Shown here piece after piece: positions 6,653 to 9,539 of a DNA stretch of 9,539 nt; the stretch's first letter is position 1; each line of letters starts with the position of its first letter. Source of the stretch: Dehalococcoidia bacterium (lineage in GTDB: Bacteria; Chloroflexota; Dehalococcoidia; JAUSJJ01). The stretch is taken from contig JAUSJJ010000012.1 in assembly GCA_030647705.1 (NCBI GenBank), positions 1-9,539 of the forward strand, in the 5' to 3' direction. The notes under the pieces are model-generated. The model was not told where the DNA came from. It did no database searches and saw only the letters and a list, made by a program, of their open reading frames with translations. The position numbers and the translations under genes are program-made.

Positions 6653-7437
6653 TGCCCGACCTTCTCCTCGCGTCTGAGAAAACCGGTCAACGGTGACGAA
6701 GCCTCGGCGAAATGGCGAGTGGCTCCCGGTCCAGCCAGGTACGCCCCCCGTCCCGCTTCCACAGCTTGCCCAAACGCCTTCGCCATCAGGACCGGATTCT
6801 CTGCGGTTGCGATAGCCGTATTGACAAGGACGGCTGCCGCGCCCATCTCCATCGCTTCGGCGGCTTCGGAAGGCCGGCCGATGCCGGCGTCCACGATGAC
6901 GGGCAGGTCTATTTCAGAAATCAGAATCTGTACCAGCTCCCGCGTCTTGATGCCCCGGTTTGTCCCGATAGGCGCCCCCAACGGCATTATGGCTGCTGCC
7001 CCTGCGTCTACCATCCGTTTGGCAGCCATTAAGTCCGGGCTCATATATGGCAACACCACGAAGCCCTCCTTGGCCAGTATTTCGATAGCTATTATGGTCT
7101 CGAAGTTGTCTGGCAGGAGATACTTCTGGTCGGAAATAACCTCTATCTTGACCCAGTCGCCGCAGCCGGTCTCACGGGCGATTCGAGCAATGCGGACTGC
7201 TTCGGCGGCGCTGCGCGCCCCGGACGTATTGGGCATGATGATTACGTCTTTGGGCAGGTAGTCCAGCATGTTTTCCCCGGGGTTGTCGAAATCGACCCGA
7301 CGCAGGGCGACAGTCACCACTTGGGCTTTCGCTGCTTTGATGACTTGAGGAATGAGACTGTAATCGGCGAACTTGCCCGTCCCGATAAACAGCCGGCTCG
7401 TGACCTGCCTGCCCGCGATGACCAGTTTGTCGTCCAC
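6649..7437 (-). CDS. thiG: ThiG: thiazole synthase
   Basis: A 262-residue TIM-barrel enzyme that joins 1-deoxyxylulose 5-phosphate, dehydroglycine and the ThiS thiocarboxylate into thiazole phosphate. Visible motifs are [19 protein letters not shown] at the start, the VTVALRRVD strand, [14 protein letters not shown], Schiff-base lysine K97 in DWVKIEV, and the phosphate-binding region [20 protein letters not shown] near the C-terminus. The GTG at 7437 is chosen because the family begins at this point and because it follows the thiS stop by 2 nt, with GGTGG just upstream. A longer frame from 7506 would overlap thiS and add 23 unrelated residues. Confidence 0.95.
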   Translation of the reverse strand: MDDKLVIAGRQVTSRLFIGTGKFADYSLIPQVIKAAKAQVVTVALRRVDFDNPGENMLDYLPKDVIIMPNTSGARSAAEAVRIARIARETGCGDWVKIEVISDQKYLLPDNFETIIAIEILAKEGFVVLPYMSPDLMAAKRMVDAGAAAIMPLGAPIGTNRGIKTRELVQILISEIDLPVIVDAGIGRPSEAAEAMEMGAAAVLVNTAIATAENPVLMAKAFGQAVEAGRGAYLAGPGATRHFAEASSPLTGFLRREEKVGQ

Positions 7438-7439
7438 GG

Positions 7440-7640
7440 TTATCCACCACCTATCATTCGGATCAGCTCCAGATTGTCGTCGGAATTCAATCTCAGGCCC
7501 GCCCACCTGTCCCGTTTGACAATCTCGCCGTTCAATTCGATGACTACGGCGCCCCTCAGCAGTTTTCTGGCTGTCAGCACGTCTTCCACAGATGAGTTAT
7601 CCGGGATCTCCTCCACCTCCCCATTGATTCTGACCCGCAT
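7440..7640 (-). CDS. thiS: ThiS: sulfur-carrier protein
   Basis: A 66-residue ubiquitin-like carrier that brings sulfur to ThiG as a C-terminal thiocarboxylate. It begins [13 protein letters not shown], has the core [13 protein letters not shown], and ends RMIGGG, with the required Gly-Gly tail. Two ATG codons sit side by side (7643 and 7640). The second is six bases from GGAGG and the first only three, so the second is preferred. It is the first gene of the thiazole operon and lies directly behind the riboswitch terminator. Confidence 0.95.
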   Translation of the reverse strand: MRVRINGEVEEIPDNSSVEDVLTARKLLRGAVVIELNGEIVKRDRWAGLRLNSDDNLELIRMIGGG

Positions 7641-7658
7641 CATCGACCTCCAAGAACC

Positions 7659-7682
7659 AAAAAGCTTACCCGCAGGTAAGCT
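7659..7682 (-). terminator. Intrinsic terminator, expression platform of the TPP riboswitch
   Basis: On the minus strand AGCTTACC pairs with GGTAAGCT (7675-7682 with 7663-7670) around a 4-nt loop, followed directly by a T-run (7659-7663). It lies between the aptamer and the thiS ribosome binding site. TPP binding would be expected to favour this hairpin and stop transcription. Confidence 0.88.
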
Positions 7683-7690
7683 CTCGTCTT

Positions 7691-7777
7691 CGCTTCCCTA
7701 CGTTGGAATTACCCAAATCAGGTTGGAGGGTTGTCCCGATTCGCTCGGGACTCTCAGCCCAGACGGCACCCCTAGCA
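7691..7777 (-). promoter_or_regulatory. TPP riboswitch (THI element)
   Basis: The minus-strand sequence has the conserved blocks in order: AGGGGTGCC, CTGAGA (7752-7757), ACCTGAT (7717-7723), then TAATTCCAACGTAGGGAAG ending at 7693. P1 can form between TGCT (7774-7777) and AGCG (7691-7694). An extra perfect 7-bp hairpin (7733-7751) occupies the variable P3a position after CTGAGA. It precedes thiS and controls thiSGHF in response to thiamine pyrophosphate. Confidence 0.97.
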
Positions 7778-7793
7778 TTATTCAGTTCCAATA

Positions 7794-7822
7794 ATTATAC
7801 CGCACGCTGTCTCTCAATGCAA
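7794..7822 (-). promoter_or_regulatory. Promoter of the thiSGHF operon
   Basis: On the minus strand a perfect TATAAT (7794-7799) is separated by exactly 17 nt from TTGCAT (7817-7822). Transcription would start near 7787, about ten bases before the TPP aptamer, which supports the call. The -35 box matches only in TTG. Confidence 0.78.
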
Positions 7823-7839
7823 ACACGCAGATGTTTCAC

Positions 7840-7929
7840 TTACCCAATCTTCGTTGTCTGGCTTCGGCTGCGGTGATATGCTTCCTGCCGAAACTCCTTC
7901 GTGTACCTTCCCTGCGGAACCCTTTTCAT
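7840..7929 (-). pseudogene. Degenerate N-terminus of an IS3-type transposase (OrfA)
   Basis: A 29-codon frame starts at an ATG with GGAGGT six bases upstream and reads MKRVPQGRYTKEFRQEA, the usual opening of IS3-family OrfA helix-turn-helix proteins of the form RxPQGxYTKEFREEAV. After residue 17 the resemblance ends. The neighbouring frame then reads ITAAEARQRRLGK before a stop, which recalls the next OrfA segment (S/AxAEAARRLG), so a deletion plus frameshift is likely. The rest of the element is missing. The likely left end of the element is near 7972 (TGGACACCAAAG on the minus strand), but that end is a guess. Confidence 0.6.
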
Positions 7930-8027
7930 TCTGACACCTCCGTCGCTTTATCTTATCCGACTTTGGTGTCCATTTTTTCCATCTTACCTCGATATCACAC
8001 CATAAGTGGTTCGTGAAAGCGGCGAGT

Positions 8028-8050
8028 TGAACAATCCCGAGGATTGTTCA
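8028..8050. repeat. Perfect 10-bp palindrome with 3-nt centre
   Basis: TGAACAATCC and GGATTGTTCA flank CGA. It lies in the divergent intergenic region, about 35 nt before the plus-strand -35 box. It could be an operator for a dimeric regulator or the stem of a mobile-element end. There is no T-run of terminator type after it on either strand. Confidence 0.6.
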
Positions 8051-8063
8051 CTTTCCGGGTGAT

Positions 8064-8126
8064 TGGTGCTAGTAGCAGCATGGATTGACAGACAGTTTGG
8101 CCCTGGTGTATGCTGCTGTCGCACCA
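8064..8126. repeat. Imperfect inverted repeat around a promoter
   Basis: The arms at 8064-8081 (TGGTGCTAGTAGCAGCAT) and 8110-8126 (reverse complement TGGTGCGACAGCAGCAT) match except for one extra base and two changes. The left arm ends four bases before the -35 box of the plus-strand promoter, and the right arm covers most of its -10 box. Confidence 0.55.
8085..8114 (+). promoter_or_regulatory. Promoter of the HMG-CoA-synthase-like gene
   Basis: A perfect TTGACA (8085-8090) is separated by 18 nt from TATGCT (8109-8114, four of six matches). It gives a leader of about 175 nt before the ATG at 8299. The leader holds a GCCTCCT/AGGAGGC inverted repeat (8127-8133 with 8153-8159) and a twice-repeated GTGAATCT (8180-8187 and 8234-8241). 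No convincing gene is seen between 7930 and 8298. Confidence 0.55.
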
Positions 8127-8298
8127 GCCTCCTCGCATGCTTTTTCGTGAACAGGAGGCACTGCACCACAAAACGAACGGTGAATCTTGCCACCTCTGGG
8201 TAAGCTATCTTCCCTGTTAAGGCGGAAGGCAACGTGAATCTAACGCACATAAATCGTGTCGGCTCCTCGATCGCAGGCAGACCGTGGAGGAGGTGAGC

Positions 8299-9539
8299 AT
8301 GTCCAAGGGGATAGTAAGCTTTGGTGTCTATGTGCCTAAATACCGTGTCAAGAGAGAGGACATTGCCAAAGCCTGGGGAGGCAGGGCCCGAGGAGAGATC
8401 AGCATAGCCCATCCCAACGAAGACTCGGCTACCATGGCAGCAGAGGCGGCCTATACTGCTCTTCAGAGGTCGGGGCTGGACCCCGAGCAGATAGATGCCC
8501 TCTACATGGCCACCGACTCGGCCCCGTACATCGAGCATTCCCTGGCAAGAGCGACCGCCGACACATTGAGGATGAAGCCCGAGGCTGACGTAGCGGATTT
8601 CAGCACTTCACCCAGAGCCGGAGCCGTCGCTCTGAAATCCTGCCTTGACGCGGTCGGTTCGGGCAGGATCAAATATGGACTCGTGGCTATCTCCGATTCA
8701 CGTCCGGTCTCTGCGGGGAGCGACGAGGAGCTATCCTTCGGCGCCGGAGCAACAGCTTTCCTGGTGGGAAACTCGGGGGTCATTGCGGAAGTGGAGGATA
8801 CCTACACTTGGTCCACCTACCTGGTGGATAGCTGGCGAGAGGCCGGGGCGAATTCAGTGCATAGCCACGAACCCAGGTTCACCCGGGAGTTTGGATACAG
8901 CCAGCATGTTATTGAAGCAACCAGAGGTTTGCTGGGCAAGCTCAAGCGCAATATCCGAGACTACTCCCACGCGGTGCTGCAGTACCATCCTGATGAGAAG
9001 GTAATGCGTGGTGTAGCCAGAACCCTGGGTATCACGCCTGAGCAGATTGGGAAAGGCAACATAGGTGCTGGCACCGGCGATACAGGGGCTGCCTCGGTAC
9101 CGCTGGGTCTGGCCGCTGTCCTGGAGGAGGCTAAAGCGGGGGAGAGAATCCTGCTGGTGTTCTACGGCTCAGCCGCTGGAGAGGCTATGAGCCTGGTGGT
9201 CACCAGCGAGGCCGAACGGGCCAGGTCAAGAGGGCAGTCGCTGAACTCCTACTTGAACAGCAAGGATTACATTGACTATCTGAGCCTGGCCAAAATGCGA
9301 GGGCTCCTTCAGAAAGCCGAGACCCCGGGCAGAACATGGGTCTCACCTCTTTCCCCGAGCTGGTACAGGGACGGCGCCGTTATTCGTCGCCTCGTGGGCG
9401 CCCGATGCACCGAGTGCGGCTATGTCAATTTCCCCCCAACTATGAGGAGGATTTGCATTCGCTGTGGCAACACCAAGTTCGATGAAGTGCTGCGTAGCCG
9501 GCGGGGCAAGGTGCACACCTTCTGTGTCAATATCTACAA
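8299..9539 (+). CDS. HMG-CoA-synthase-like thiolase-fold protein fused to DUF35 zinc ribbon/OB domain (3' end outside window)
   Basis: About 413 codons are in the window and the frame is open at the right edge. Residues 1-345 follow archaeal-type HMG-CoA synthase: IVSFGVYVPKYRVKREDIAKAWG at the start, EDSATMAAEAA at 41-51, SFGAGATAFLVG at 146-157, HEPRFTREFGY at 190-200 and NIGAGTGDTGAAS at 254-266. From about 350 comes a DUF35 domain with a rubredoxin-like zinc ribbon, C370/C373 and C386/C389, then the start of the OB fold (RGKVHTF). Where the family has catalytic Cys (ACKAG) this protein reads SPRAG, placing P105 at the cysteine. Where the family has catalytic His (HQP) it reads Y229-H-P. 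Ordinary acyl-enzyme condensation therefore looks unlikely. The ATG at 8299 has GGAGGAGGT directly upstream; an in-frame GTG lies 6 nt earlier. Alternatives are a scaffold subunit or a retro-aldolase like the Cys-less Ltp2/DUF35 pair of steroid degradation. Confidence 0.85.
   Translation, partial: MSKGIVSFGVYVPKYRVKREDIAKAWGGRARGEISIAHPNEDSATMAAEAAYTALQRSGLDPEQIDALYMATDSAPYIEHSLARATADTLRMKPEADVADFSTSPRAGAVALKSCLDAVGSGRIKYGLVAISDSRPVSAGSDEELSFGAGATAFLVGNSGVIAEVEDTYTWSTYLVDSWREAGANSVHSHEPRFTREFGYSQHVIEATRGLLGKLKRNIRDYSHAVLQYHPDEKVMRGVARTLGITPEQIGKGNIGAGTGDTGAASVPLGLAAVLEEAKAGERILLVFYGSAAGEAMSLVVTSEAERARSRGQSLNSYLNSKDYIDYLSLAKMRGLLQKAETPGRTWVSPLSPSWYRDGAVIRRLVGARCTECGYVNFPPTMRRICIRCGNTKFDEVLRSRRGKVHTFCVNIY

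Noticed and set aside
8137..8220. 27-codon leader frame (MLFREQEALHHK...) before the thiolase-fold gene
   Set aside because: There is no ribosome binding site before its ATG and no sign of an attenuator that it could control.
7984..8538. Minus-strand open frame of 184 codons
   Set aside because: It overlaps the start of the thiolase-fold gene and its promoter region, and its product has no recognisable features.

Overview
The window comes from a moderately GC-rich bacterium with strong GGAGG-type ribosome binding sites and recognisable sigma-70 type promoters. The gene content suggests an anaerobe: NiFe-hydrogenase accessory genes, a sulfhydrogenase-beta-like iron-sulfur protein, the 2-iminoacetate (ThiH) route to the thiazole of thiamine, and an archaeal-type HMG-CoA-synthase-like protein fused to a DUF35 zinc ribbon. 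This mix fits an uncultured Chloroflexota/Dehalococcoidia-like lineage, but that is inference from content only.

Region 1 (1-3006, minus strand) is a hydrogenase-associated operon. Read in transcription order it has a hydrogenase maturation endopeptidase, a HypA-like protein without its zinc domain, a small membrane protein, a stand-alone CheY-like receiver, and a second receiver fused to a HydB/sulfhydrogenase-beta type 4Fe-4S protein that runs off the left edge. The two receivers are about two thirds identical and are probably a tandem duplication. The hydrogenase structural genes and any cognate kinase would lie further left and are not visible.

Region 2 (3007-4337) is mostly non-coding. 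It contains a strongly structured leader candidate upstream of the protease gene, two copies of a REP-like hairpin, and one monocistronic gene for a 112-residue membrane-anchored protein with a clear promoter. A short coding-like remnant lies just beyond the thiF stop.

Region 3 (4338-7822, minus strand) is a complete thiazole operon, thiS-thiG-thiH-thiF. It is preceded by a near-consensus promoter, a textbook TPP riboswitch and an intrinsic terminator that serves as the expression platform. Together the four genes make the thiazole phosphate of thiamine: ThiF adenylates the ThiS C-terminus, ThiH makes dehydroglycine from tyrosine, and ThiG closes the ring.

Region 4 (7823-8298) is the divergent intergenic region. 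It holds a degenerate transposase N-terminus, a perfect 10-bp palindrome, and a second inverted repeat with a promoter inside it. Region 5 (8299-9539, plus strand, open at the right edge) encodes the thiolase-fold/DUF35 fusion. Its expected catalytic Cys and His appear to be Pro and Tyr, so ordinary HMG-CoA synthase activity is doubtful.
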